Below, piece after piece: positions 42,490 to 53,441 of a stretch of 64,000 nt of DNA. The stretch lies in assembly GCA_030374805.1 (NCBI GenBank), contig JARGSG010000023.1, positions 283,077-347,076 of the forward strand, in the 5' to 3' direction. Under the pieces are notes generated by a model that was not told the DNA's origin, ran no database searches, and saw only the letters and a program-made list of their open reading frames with translations. Both the position numbers and the translations under genes were made by a program. This DNA comes from Gracilaria gracilis. Lineage: Eukaryota; Rhodophyta; Florideophyceae; Gracilariales; Gracilariaceae. Position 1 is the stretch's first letter. Each line of letters opens with the position of its first letter.

Positions 42490-44392
42490 ATGCCTTCTCG
42501 CCGTGCGAAGACCAACGCGCACCAACTTCTCAACATTCCATTCGCTGCTGCGACGACCTCTACTGTTCCCAACATCTCTCCTCTCGCTCTCGAGCTCCAT
42601 CGAATTAACCCCCTCCGACTCCTCGGGTTCCACGCTCAACGAGTGGTCAGCAACCTAATCAGGGATTCTTCACGGGTTTCCCGTCGGCTCCTCTTCCGCA
42701 GAGCGGCAACGCCTCGGGCTCATCTCAGTCGAACAACGCCGGTGACGGGCACATTCACCCTGTTGGACAGGTGCCCCAGGGCATGTCATGCAAGCGATGT
42801 CGTGGCCGGCCTACGACCAACTGGTCGGGGAGAACCCGCGTCTCGACCCGACAGCCTTCCGGAACGCTCTGTGGTTCCACCCAACAGCCGTTTTCAACGA
42901 GACACTCATCGCGTCATATGTCGACGGAAATGATCGCCTTCCCGGTAACCTACCGTGGGTTGTCACCACCTTGTGGGACTGGCGACGACGCATTGCCGTT
43001 CCGCCCAACGCGGTGTTGAGGCGCTCCGACAAATCAATGGCTTTCGCTCAGGTGGCATTGATCCGTCTTGGATATGCACGTCAAGGCCAGGCGAACTCCG
43101 AGTTGCCAATCCCCGATACTATCTGCTTCGATCTCGGGTTGTACCGTACGCAAGGCGAGATTTTGTATTGCGACCACCTGGCGGGAATCGAAACATACTC
43201 TTGGCAAGGAAGACCTACTGTACGCCAAATGGCGGTGTGTTGGATGGATCCTATCCTCCGAATGGAGTTCCAATATCTTCGCTGGGAATCCTGTTCGCGG
43301 TGGTTGCAGAACTTCACCCGCGATGAGCGGCGCGCATGTTCCCGATTCGGGTTTTTCGTCCCGTCTCAGAATATGGAGATTAATCGCATCCGCCATAGCC
43401 ACCGGCAGAGCCGTTACGTTCCCATTCCGACATGGTGGGCCGCGGTTGAAGTATGCCGGGGGTGCTACGTTGTGCTCCCCACTGTCAACTCCTACCTCGG
43501 CTTCTACCTCATCGGGGATCCGTATTCCGGACTGTGGTCCGTGGTACTCACCGAATGGGCAGTCCGCACAGCGGCCTTTCTCCTATGGGACGCCTACGAC
43601 CAGTATCGACTGTGGTATATCCCGCCGCGCCAGCGCGCGGCCATCTGGAAACTTGACCTACGAATCCCTCTTGGAGGTGAAAACAACGCCGAAGATGTTC
43701 GTTTTTTGCTCGATGTTATCGATCGTGTGGATTGGGCTAGTGTGGATTGGGCTAGTGTGCACGTCGCTCAAAGCGGACGCGGCCATGAGGATGGGGGTTT
43801 CGACCCGTCTCCAGGACTACGCACGCCATTGGTGGGTGACTTCATCTTCTTCAACCCCTGGCAGGTGCAAGAGGTAACCGCTACTGAGGCGGCGGCGCTC
43901 CGGATGGCTCCGAGCTATATCCCTTACAGGCATCCAGTTGGCTTTGTTGACGGGGACGACTTCTACCACGCCTCCGGCGGTGACGACGACCAGATGATGG
44001 ACGACGAGCCCGACGTTGAGTCGAGTGACAATGTCAGGGAGGTCCAGTCTTCCGCTACGGCGGCGACCAACGGGTCGAAAGACGCGGCGGCGCGGGTGAC
44101 GAAGAACACGGCTGCGTCGAACCCTTAAGGGGCGGCTGCGGTTGTGACAACTCTACCGGACGAACCGAAGGTGATCAAGGTACCGGCGGCTCCCTCAGGT
44201 GGGGGTGCTAACGAAGCCGCGGTCATCGCGCAGTTCCTTCGCAGAGTCGGCTTGTCCGCGAATGTCGCGAGTCGCAGCATCGACGCGATGCAAAACGCCC
44301 TTGCGGCACGCCTTGCTGGCGGATCCAATCCCAGTAATGGGGAAAGCGGCGACGGTGCTCCAGATGGCTCCAACCAGGGAGCTGGGACCTAG
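42490..44392 (+). pseudogene. Antisense ORF of element D (aORF-D), unknown function
   Basis: The main frame is 446 codons (42788-44128). After a single TAA at 44126-44128 the same frame stays open to 44392. The N-terminal low-complexity part (42490-42787) is split over frames but has TGFPSAPLPQSGNASGSSQS, comparable to copy 1. The central domain parallels copy 1 and A: SWPAYDQLVGENPRLDP, TWWAAVEVCRGCYVVLP, LWSVVLTEWAVRTAAFLLW, WYIPPRQRAAIWKL and VRFLLDVIDRVDW. The 3' end is Ala/Gly/Ser-rich with an EAAVIAQFLRRVGLS helix. It lies tail to tail with the chromodomain end of pol (170 bases away) and starts just inside the 3' LTR. The TAA could come from CAA by one C-to-T change. Confidence 0.7.
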
Positions 44393-44561
44393 TCTTCTCT
44401 TCCTCATGATTCCCGTTAAGCAGTGGTGTCGTAGGGATTAGCCTTGCTGGCCAATACACCTACTTCCGTTTAAGACTTATTGTTTCCTTTCAAAAGTGTT
44501 CCTTCCTCTTCTTGCTTCCAGTTCTCCTGCTCTGCGTTACCTTCCTCCCCTTCCGGGCGCA

Positions 44562-47500
44562 CTATCCCACTTTGGTGTTGTCGATCGTAGCCGGGAGTCT
44601 CTTGAGAGTGAGCTGGTGGTACTGCACCACTTTAGATGGTGGGAGATGTTCAATGGGCTCGTCCGAGTCAGCCCCGGGTGGAAAGCCGTACCAACGGACG
44701 AGATACTGTATGTATCCCATCGGGTGGTAAGAATGCGCCACGATGTGGTCAACTATAAACCCGTTTCGGAAGACTTGCCGGCCTTGCCCTGTCGTCACGA
44801 CATCAGTGGGCGGCTGAGAGGCCTTTCCATCGGCGGTGGGTGCGTTCCGGTGATACCGAGTGGTGTCAGTCTCGCTTGCGCGGTCGTTTTCCACGGTTGG
44901 GTCAACGGTCAAGCGCCTCGTGGTGCCGTGAATCACGTTCCCGCGTGTCTCCTTCCCCTGCGGGTGTGCTTGGTGGGCGTACCGCGAGCTTGCGTGGTGG
45001 CGGCCGTTCCGACGGTGGTGGCGGATCCATCTGACGTGGCAATGTTGGCCGTTGGCAAGCTCCAACCAGCTTCGCCGTGTGTGCACGTGACTATGGCAAT
45101 GGTTGTCTGTGAGTGCTCTGCGCCGTGGCGTGTTGCGCCTCCCTGTTTATGGGAGTTGGCGCAGTAACTTGCGAGCTCGAGCTCCCGGTTGAATGTTCAT
45201 GTTTCACAACTGTGCTCCGTGTGACACGGGTGGAGCTACCCTACAGCACATCTGGCAACGTATCCATGTTGTTACTCGCATCGGGTGCTGTTGGCTCTTG
45301 TGTTGGTGACGTAACTTCTCCGTCCTGGAGGTGCGAACTCACCTGGGCCTCGGGCGGTGTGCTTGTATCGTGCGCGGGGCTCCGCTCTCCGGGTGCCTTA
45401 ATGAATGTAGACAACGGCTTCGCCGGCATGGACTGAACGTATTCGGTGCTTTTTCGCGCTGCGGGGGCGTCAACTGACGAGTCCGCTTCGACCTGTCCCG
45501 AGGACGGCAACTTCGGTATGCCGGGGGCCCGGGAGGGCTGCTTGGGTACAGTTGTCCTGTCATTATCACGTGTGGCACGTGGTTTAACACGCGAAGGCGC
45601 GGAGTTATCCATGCGATGGCGATGAGAGGGCCCCTCCTCCTCCTTAGATGGAGCGGTATGGGGTGGCGTTGATGACGTGCCGAGACCGTGGGTGATTATG
45701 CCGCGTGGCGGGGACGAATTCAACGCAGGATTAAAACGGTCAGGATCCGATAGAATCGGCAGGTCAGAGAGTCTCCTGTTCGGGTGCGACAGCTCTGTCG
45801 CGCGAAGCAAACCAGTGGGGCCTGTGGTTTCTGCCTCCGCTGTGGCGGTCGAGGGCTCACCAGTACTCTGTGCATCCGTCGGCGGGGATGCAAACACCAC
45901 GTGGTCGCGGGAGATGCGTTCATGATGTTGATCCATCTCGACAACAACAGTGTCGGGTGCAACCGCAATCGTCTTGGACGGTCCGTCCGCAATGGGTGAG
46001 AGTTTGTGGCGCTTCTCCTTGCCTGGGTTCCAGTACTCCCTACGGATGAAAAAATGATCTCCTGCATTGAGGGTTGGTGGCTTGCTTGGTGCTCGCGTGT
46101 CGAAATCATGCTTATAAGCGGCTTGTGAGCGCGCCATTGACCGTCGTGCGGCGGGGACTGGCTGTGAGAGCCAGGTCTTCCAGTCGCCACGGTATCTCTG
46201 TTTAGAAGGAAACTGATCCAGCGAAGGCTGTGTTTCGAGTGCCACAGGTGGTGGAGTACGAGAAAGAACCAGTTCAAATGGAGTAAGCTCCGTTGTACGG
46301 TGTACATGAGTATTATAGGCAAAAGTTAGCGCATCGGTGAGCAAGTCCCACGTAGTAGGGTGATCAGCTACGTATGAATGGAGGGCGGCCAACAGGGTCC
46401 GGTTAAACCGTTCAGCCTGCCCATCACACTGGGGGGGGGTAGGTGGTCGTAAAGAGATTCTTGACGTCCAAAACTCTGGACACATCCCCGAAAAATCGTG
46501 AGGCAAACTGTTTCCCGTTATTGGGGAGTAAGCTAACCGGCGAACCGTAGACAAATGCCCAGTGAGTTACAAAGGCTTGCGCCACCGTCAACGACGAGAT
46601 TCTGCGCAACGGCACAGTACGAACAAGTTTCGAAAAACGGTTCGCTATTACGAGTAAGAACTTATTGCGCCACGTAGTAGCGAGGAACAGACGGAGGATG
46701 TCGATAGCTACGAAGTCGAGCGGCGCCCTTGCGGGTAACAGCTTCAATTTCGTCGCATGATGGCGGAGCTTGACGAGATTCCGAGCGCACTCGGGGCAGA
46801 ACCGCCCAGTTGCGTCACAGTCTACAGCCATGGCTGGCCAATAGAACCTCCTGCGGAGTGCAAGGTAAAGTCTCCTTCCACCCACATGGCCACTCAGCTT
46901 GGCGTAGTGCGATAAGTGTAGTACCCTCGACTTTAAGGCGTGTGGCACTACTATCTGTGGAGATCCGATTACCGTGCGAATGAGATATCCAACGTCATTC
47001 ACCTGAAAAGGGAGGTTAGCTCTTCCATTGAGTTGTGCCCGAGTCTTCGTGCAATAGGGATCTCTGTACTGTTCTCTCATCATCTCTTCGGACGTGACGG
47101 GCACAAACGTCCCTGGTGAGGGTTTCTCTGGTTCGCTGGTGGCGAGAACTCATCCAGTTCCTGGTCCAACTCCGTATCATCAAGGCAGTCGTCTTCTACG
47201 TCCTTTTCTTCGCACAGCGAGATATCTTCCAATGTAAAACAGGGAATCTCCCCATCATTGACGGCTAGAGCCTCCCCCGTGGTGGATAACCACGAAAACG
47301 TGTCTGCCTGCTTGTTGTTGACGCCCCTCTTGTAGGTGACGTCAAAGTCGAACTCTGCAAGGGGCAGTCTCCACCGCATTAAGCGGTCAGAAGGCTCCGA
47401 TATGGAGAGTAGCCATCGTAACGATGATTGATCCGTGTAAACGGTGAATTGCGTGCCCATTAGGTAGGGGCGTAGCGTACACAGCGCCCATACCATGGCG

Positions 47501-49500
47501 AGGCATTCCTTCTCATGCACGTTCAACGAACGAGACCAGTATCCAATTGGCTTTCGTTTCCTCTCTGGGGTGGTCTGAAACAAAGCACAACCTACCTGGT
47601 AGTCACTCAAATCCGTATCAACGGTGTAGGTAAGTCCCGGCTTCGGCAGCGATAGAATCGGTGCTAAACTAACTGCTTCTATATGAGAGTTAAGGACTTC
47701 CGTCTGAACGGGTGTGAACGGCTCCAGCTGTGACGGTTGTCCTTTCCGCAATAGCGCGTTGAGGGATGCCGCAATGTCGGCAAAGTTGGGAATAAACCGT
47801 CTATAGACGTTGACCAATCCGAGAAAGGATCTCAGTTCAGTTTGCGTCCGGGGTCCCGTTGCCTGCTTCAGCGACTTTACTCGAGTTTCTTCGTTCATGA
47901 CTCGTCCAGGAAGGATTATGTGACCCAGATACTTCACAGTATCCGTGAAGAATTCGCATTTTATCACCTTGAGTGTTATTCCGGCGTCCCGTAAGGTAGT
48001 CATTATATCCCTAACATGGGTGAGGTGATCATCCAGATTATCTGAGGAGACGATGATATCATCGAGTAGGCGAGACACATACGCCACTTGAGGCGGGCCA
48101 GTAGAATATCAATAGGACGCTGAAAAGTAGCTGGAGCGTTGGTCAAACCAAAAGGGCATCCGTTTGAAACGTTAGAGACCAGAATGACAGACAAAGGCAG
48201 TCTTTTCACGGTCCTGTTCTCTGACTGGCACCTGCCACTATCCCCAATTAGCATCTAGTGCCGTGAATACGGTCGCCTTTCCGAGTAAATCGATATGTTC
48301 ATCCATACGTGGGATTGGGTACTCGTCCTTGACGGTGATAGCGTTCAGCCGACGGTAGTCGATTGAAAAACGCCAGGAATCATCCGGTTTCGGTACCACC
48401 ACGACTGGAGATGCCCACGGCAAATGTGCCGCTTCAATGACGCCTGCGCGAAGCATTTTATCTGCCTGGAACTGCTCTTTTTCTCTAGCTTGAGGCCCTG
48501 CCCTGTAGGGGTGCTCGGCTATCGGCCGAGAGTCCGGGATCAAATCAATCCGGTGTTCCGTGGCATCTATCTCTCCGAGCGAACCATCCCACATAGTGGG
48601 AAACTCACGCAGCATCTCACGCAGTTTCTTGCGGTGTGACTTCGGAACATGTCCGAGATCAAGGTCTTCTAACTCCTTCACTGGGTCCAACCGATCATAA
48701 CTCGTTGCGACGCAATTCTTCTCTGTGTTCACAGTAGCGTTTCCCGAGAGACTCAGTGCTTCAGTTACGACCTCCTCCCCATCCTTAGAGTGAGCAAGAC
48801 CGAGGACATCGGCGGCTGTTATCTTCGTCGGTACCAACGCAGTTGGGTGTGGCATAACAGAGCCAATGACTTGGGTTTTCACCAGATACTGGATTGTTTT
48901 GCCAAGAATGACAATCAGAACGTAAGAAGGGTTATCCGGTTCCACTTGGACTACACCATGGGCAATGGCAAGAGTGTATTTATCATACAACAACGGCAGT
49001 GGTTGGACGATTTGTGAGCCGTATTGACGGGCATTAACCGGTAACCATACTTGAGACTCCGGGGGCACGTGAGTGGCGGACGCCACACGAAGCTTCGTGG
49101 ATTCCCAAAAATTTGGAGGTGCCTCCTGCGCTGTAGGGAGAGGTACGTCGTTCTTGGAGGCACGCCTTCAAGGACGACGAACAATCGGTACCGACGACCC
49201 ACCTTCCATTTCCACCCGCCTCTGGCGGGGCCTAATGGCCTCGACGAAGCGGTCGCAAAAGTCACAACCCAAAATGACTGGTTCAGCCAAGGTGCGGCAT
49301 ACGACCAAGTCGAGCTTTACTACGCATGAATCCAATCGGACTACCAATTCAATTGTTCCAACCGTTGAAAACGGGTTGTTATTCGCCTCAGCGACTTCAT
49401 GTATCACGTTACGGCGGATCTGTGACCGCAGTGTCGGCGGTAAAGCCGTCTACACGATGAAATTCGGACCAGCAACTGCATCTAAGACAGTGAGAAATCG
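44562..49500 (-). pseudogene. pol: Pol of element D (protease to chromodomain), frameshifted
   Basis: Reading leftward: protease with LDAVAGPNF where LDTGAGPN is expected (about 49465-49490) and VILGCDF; RT at 48238-49086 (WASPVVVVPKPDDSWRFSIDYR, YPIPRMDEH, FTALDANWG), continued in other frames with the FxDD box read as RLLDDIIVS (about 48050); RNase H (VDTDLSDYQVGC, HEKECLAMVWA, YTDQSSLRWLL); integrase zinc segment (HLSHYAKLSGHVGG...CPECARN), VAIDIL, then LLPNNGKQF replacing TDNG, and CDGQAERFNRTLL. The final frame (44562-45086) is a chromodomain with IQYLVRWYGFPPGADSDEP. At least five frame changes and lost catalytic residues show long inactivity. Confidence 0.88.
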
Positions 49501-49757
49501 CACCATGAACTGGGGTGAAAGGCCAAGGTCGGCATGCACCTTGTAATTGCGTTTGGCCATCACCATAACTCTATCCGGGAACCGGTTATTTCTCACCCGT
49601 ATCCACGGAAGACGCAGAACACCAGGGTGTTACGAGTTCAAATCTTCGACGGCCTGCTTCCTCGAAAGGATTTAGACTGGGGAGCGAGGCAGGAACGCCT
49701 CTAACGCCTTCAGCCTCAACTCTGAGGGCGCCTCTCCAAGAGAGGAGACTCCCAAAG

Positions 49758-51730
49758 CTAGTTTTTCTGGGCGTGTTCCGCCGTAGGCGGCTGCTCAGAA
49801 CTCTGGACCATCGGAGCCGGCGCTGCCGTAGCCGAAGATTCCGCAGTTCGTTCCATAACGACATGAAGGTGTGTCGTCACCATGTTTTGGGCAGTCGGAG
49901 CCGCAATGTTGCGTGGAATTTTCATCCTTGCGGGGATGCACGATGCCATTGAGACCGAGGATTTCTTTTCAGACGAAAGGGCTTCATAATTTGCGATGAC
50001 TTTAGCCCATTCACGCATGGTTAAAACGCACTGCGGTGACGTATGCCCTCGAGTGTAACAGCGGTGACAAATTCATCCACAAAGAGCGTTGGCATTTCGA
50101 GCGTTCGGGAATCGTACGGCCGAGAGAGCCAGGCCGCGAGCCGCGAGTTCCGCCGTTCTCATACGGGATACGAGGTGGGCGAACACGGTTCGAGGCTGCA
50201 TATAGCAGTGTATCATCCGCCGCCGTTTGGTACGACGCTTCTGCGGTGGATGGGAGCTCCGTGGTCAGGATTGACAACACGTCACTACGGGCGAACTGGA
50301 CTTGATCATACTCTCGATTCGAGTGTTCTTGATGCAGACGGGGTTCCCGGTTCCAACATCAACGCTTTAGCGGAATTTGACGGGCTTCCCCGGGCTCTTG
50401 CGCGCAAGGCATCGCCTTCGGCGCGTGCGTATTGCACAAGTTCCAAATACGCAATCTTGCGGATCTCTTCCGGACGGCGGGCAACCAAGGTCCTTATAGC
50501 CGGGTCGAGCCCGTCGAAAAACCTGGTACATCGATCGTGAGTGGAATAAACATTACTACTACGGTGGAACGCCTTATTCAAGCGCACCGAAGAATTGGTT
50601 CCCGTTTCGCTAGGGCGGTGTTTCGTATCTCGCAGAGCGAGGATGGCTGACTGGATCGCAAAGCCAGAAGCATAGGACCTCAGAAGGTACTGAAATGCTT
50701 CGGCCAGCAGGTAACTCCTCCTTCGGGGGCACATGACGAGCCTCTTACAGAGTTGTATTGATACTTTGTCAGTCCACACTGGAAATAGGGCAGCACGATA
50801 AACGCCTGTCCTTCATTCATCCCCAGGATGTCGGCTTCTGCTACAAAGCGTGGCAGGAAATCCAACACCAAAATGGGGTCCTCACCTGAAAACAGTTGGT
50901 TTCGAAGTGAGAGCTGCATTCGCTTGATGGGGTCCCTTTCTTTTCCGGTTCCCCGGGGGGTTCGATCCAAAGAAGAGTTATCCAAACGGTAATACCGGTA
51001 CGACAATAGTTTCTTAAAAAGAGGGTTAGTAGGCTTCAACTCTTTCAATCCAGAGTGCTTCCTTCCATTCGTGCGAGCGCGGATCACACCTTGGGTGACC
51101 GATGACCGCTTTAAGCGAGATGGACTCTCACGAGAAGCGTCTTCTACGGGCGAGTCGGACGTGTCCGTCCCGGACGACCGGCGAGAAGACCGTGAAGCAA
51201 CTGAAGAGTCAGAATCGTAGTCCTTCCGCTCCTGGCGTGCTTTGGAATTCCTGGCCTTCTTACCCCGATTGGAGACAGCGGCTGTCTCTGCCAGTGGACT
51301 AGTTCCAACAAGGACAGCCTGTTCGATCGTATCCACACGGATGCGGAGGCGAGTGAATTTCTCAGCCAAGTCCTCCACGAAGAGATTTGGTCCTCCAAAA
51401 GCATCAAGAAGAGAGTTGAAATCACCACGCAATAGGCGGAGATCCTCAGAAACAGTCTGCAAAGCGGCATCCTCTACATTCTATCGAAGAGAAGAACGCT
51501 CCTTAGCAAGGGTAGCGTTGGCAGCTCGCAATGAGCGGAACTGCTCTTCCACTGTTAAGTGGGGGTTGTCATTGACAGTAGCCCTTAGAGGCGCCTCTGG
51601 AGTGGGAGCTACGGAACGTACTCCTACGATAAGGGCGGGACCAGCAACGGCAGCAGCTGGACCATCACTTCGACGAAGGTTAATCAACGACGTGGGCGGA
51701 GGTTTAGGGATTGTCGGAGTGACATCGGCA
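49758..51730 (-). pseudogene. gag: Gag of element D, frameshifted
   Basis: The coiled-coil-like N-terminal part (FRSLRAANATLAKERSSLR) stops at 51481 and the frame resumes at 51462 with SEDLRLLRGDFNSLLDAFGG. A Ser/Arg/Asp-rich stretch follows, then the capsid-like core RNQLFSGEDPILVLDFLPRF and, after a shift near 50.7 kb, AFQYLLRSYASGFAI and LELVQYARAEGDALRAR. A CCHC knuckle CHRCYTRGHTSPQC is encoded at 50028-50069 in a third frame. Domain order equals the copy 1 gag. The exact start is uncertain; it should lie just after the 5' LTR near 51.7 kb. Confidence 0.75.
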
Positions 51731-52560
51731 ACCGGTACTGTGAGGCAAAGCCTGGAACGGAAAGAAAGAACACAAACTGCGCCAGCGGCTACGCACACAA
51801 GGTGTTCCGCCTTGCTCCCTATTGGAGCGGAGCAGCGGCAGAAACCTACGATGAGGCCGACACGTGCCGGGCGTAACTCCAGGCGGCCTCTTCCTGACTT
51901 ACAGACGGAGGTTGAGGGTGGTAATCGGGGTGCCAAAAGGATGGAATCAACTGGGTGTGGCGTATCCTGTAGCAAAAGGGGCGAAATAGAAGGTAGCAAA
52001 ACGAGCCGCATTGCGGAGCACAGACTCATTAGAGCGGGGAATAATCCCGAGACAAAAAGGGCAGACCTGTACAACAGGGCGAAGTGTAACGAAGCCGTAA
52101 GGAGGGAAAACAGAAAGAATGTACGAGAGAATGATAAATGAAAGGCCGTAACGACGGATCGGTGCTTCTCAGTGACGTAGGTGGGTAACTTGTCCGGATA
52201 AGCGGCGGTGTTCTTCGGGAATGGGGCAGAAGACCGTGCCCAACTGGAACTCAAGCTAGAGCCAAGGCCTCGTTGAGGTTCACTTCCCGTACAGTGGCGG
52301 CAAGTGCCGCCACTTTTATACGGCTGAAAAATATCAACTAAAATATCTAAGTACCCGGCACGCCGGCCAGCACTACCCACGTGTACCTCCGTGGGACTCT
52401 TGCAATGGCGCATCCGGTAATCGGGCGCGGGCACACACGTGTCACGCTAATCATACCCTTCATAGGAGGATCCTCAATCCGGGCCAAATAGGCAAATAGA
52501 CTTCATAATAGTAGGAAGTTCAGGCGAAAATAACAAGGGATATATGAGTGTCATCCCCTT
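51731..52560 (-). repeat. Putative 5' LTR of element D
   Basis: Non-coding stretch preceding gag. A minus-strand TATAAAA lies at 52314-52320, directly followed by a perfect 10-base-arm inverted repeat. Patches between 52290 and 52390 (CAGTGGCGGC, ATATCAACTAAAATATCTAAGTA, CCCACGTGTAC) recur in order in the 3' LTR at 42140-42280. Ends are approximate and no target duplication was found. Confidence 0.45.
52293..52320 (-). promoter_or_regulatory. TATA box and leader hairpin of element D
   Basis: On the minus strand, TATAAAA (52314-52320) overlaps the start of a perfect inverted repeat, AGTGGCGGCA and TGCCGCCACT with a two-base spacer (52293-52314). The hairpin would lie at or just upstream of the RNA start. 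Confidence 0.55.
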
Positions 52561-52702
52561 CAGTCCCTTCCAAGGGCATTTGCTCTACAGGTACCCCTTC
52601 AGTACGGGACCGTGAATGGGTCGGGATCCGCAAGGGAAGCGGCGGATCCGTGCGTCCAGTCTGACTGCCCGTCCTCAGACGATCCGATGACGCCATAATC
52701 AA
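52520..52702 (-). other. 60-codon frame right of element D, origin unclear
   Basis: Minus frame MIMASSDRLRTGSQTGRTDP with Arg/Ser/Pro-rich composition, similar in style to Gypsy gag N-termini. Upstream of it (toward 52770) a TTGGAAGCCCC stretch looks like a primer-binding site. It may be the gag start of a further element into which D inserted, or part of D. No continuation was identified. Confidence 0.25.
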
Positions 52703-52795
52703 AACAACCCTATAACGGGATAACCGACAGCCAATTGCCTGGGGCTTCCAATAAACTTCCTAAAAGAGACAAAAGATACTAGAGCAACCTCAAGA

Positions 52796-53303
52796 TGTAG
52801 TACAATGAGACCTCAATGGGTTGGTGCCACGTGGGCCTACTGGTGCGCCTTGCTGGCTGCACTGTACCCAATTGGTATTCTGTATTTTATAATTTCTAAT
52901 TTCTAATTTATAGTCTAGGATAGTTTAGCATTGCTGGCCCATGACAGTAGGTCATGGGCACAGCCGATGACGTCATGCCCGCATGGGAGATCGGCCTCGG
53001 TGCACCTTGTATATATTGTGGTGCACCTCGCCTTCCCCCTCGGGTATTGTAAAGTCAGGCACCATTAGGGCAGTAACTATACCATCTTGGTCACTTACTA
53101 CTCTATTACTATTCAGGTTTTACCGCGCGTCGACGTCTACTACCGTACACCTACACGGTCTAGACTAGTTGCCCCGCCGTCTGCCCCTGCGGGTTTCAGG
53201 TGCCCTACTACCATATTGGTTGTGTGTTTTTCCCCTTTAGGTTGAGCCCTCGCGCGCTCCCTCTACCAGGTGGACCCCACATCTTATCGGTATTTGTACG
53301 ACA
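52796..53303 (+). repeat. 5' LTR of copy 2
   Basis: 508 bp, same length as the 5' LTR of copy 1. It has the same TGACGTCA, GGTGCACC pair and TATA run (TATA near 53010-53016). Confidence 0.95.
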
Positions 53304-53441
53304 TTTTGGTCTCCCGACTTAGAAGTTTCTTGGTTTTTGTCGCACCTTTACCGGTGAACAGAAGACATTCGAAAGGATTCTGGAAGTTCACACACCTATT
53401 TGGTTTCGTAGGAATACTCGCGAAGCAATTGGATACCACTA

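Larger units (their letters stand above)
41500..52560 (-). mobile_element. Older diverged Ty3/Gypsy element D
   Basis: Complete gene order on the minus strand: 5' LTR (about 51.7-52.56 kb), gag with CCHC knuckle, protease, RT, RNase H, integrase, chromodomain, convergent aORF, polypurine tract, 3' LTR ending at 42400. It belongs to a different family from copies 1 and 2, and all genes are broken. The LTRs have diverged strongly: only patches align, for example 42134-42180 with 52290-52345. Outer coordinates are estimates. Confidence 0.8.

Noticed and set aside
42490-44392. Interpretation of the extra gene as a retroviral env
   Set aside because: It lies on the strand opposite to pol in all families and lacks a signal peptide, cleavage site and membrane segment typical of env.
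44496-45167. 223-codon plus-strand frame opposite element D's chromodomain
   Set aside because: Shadow of the minus-strand chromodomain and integrase tail, which has clear family motifs in the other frame.
51242-52141. 299-codon plus frame opposite element D gag and LTR
   Set aside because: Arg/Ser-rich shadow. It spans the gag 5' part and the LTR, including the region before gag, and has no motif.
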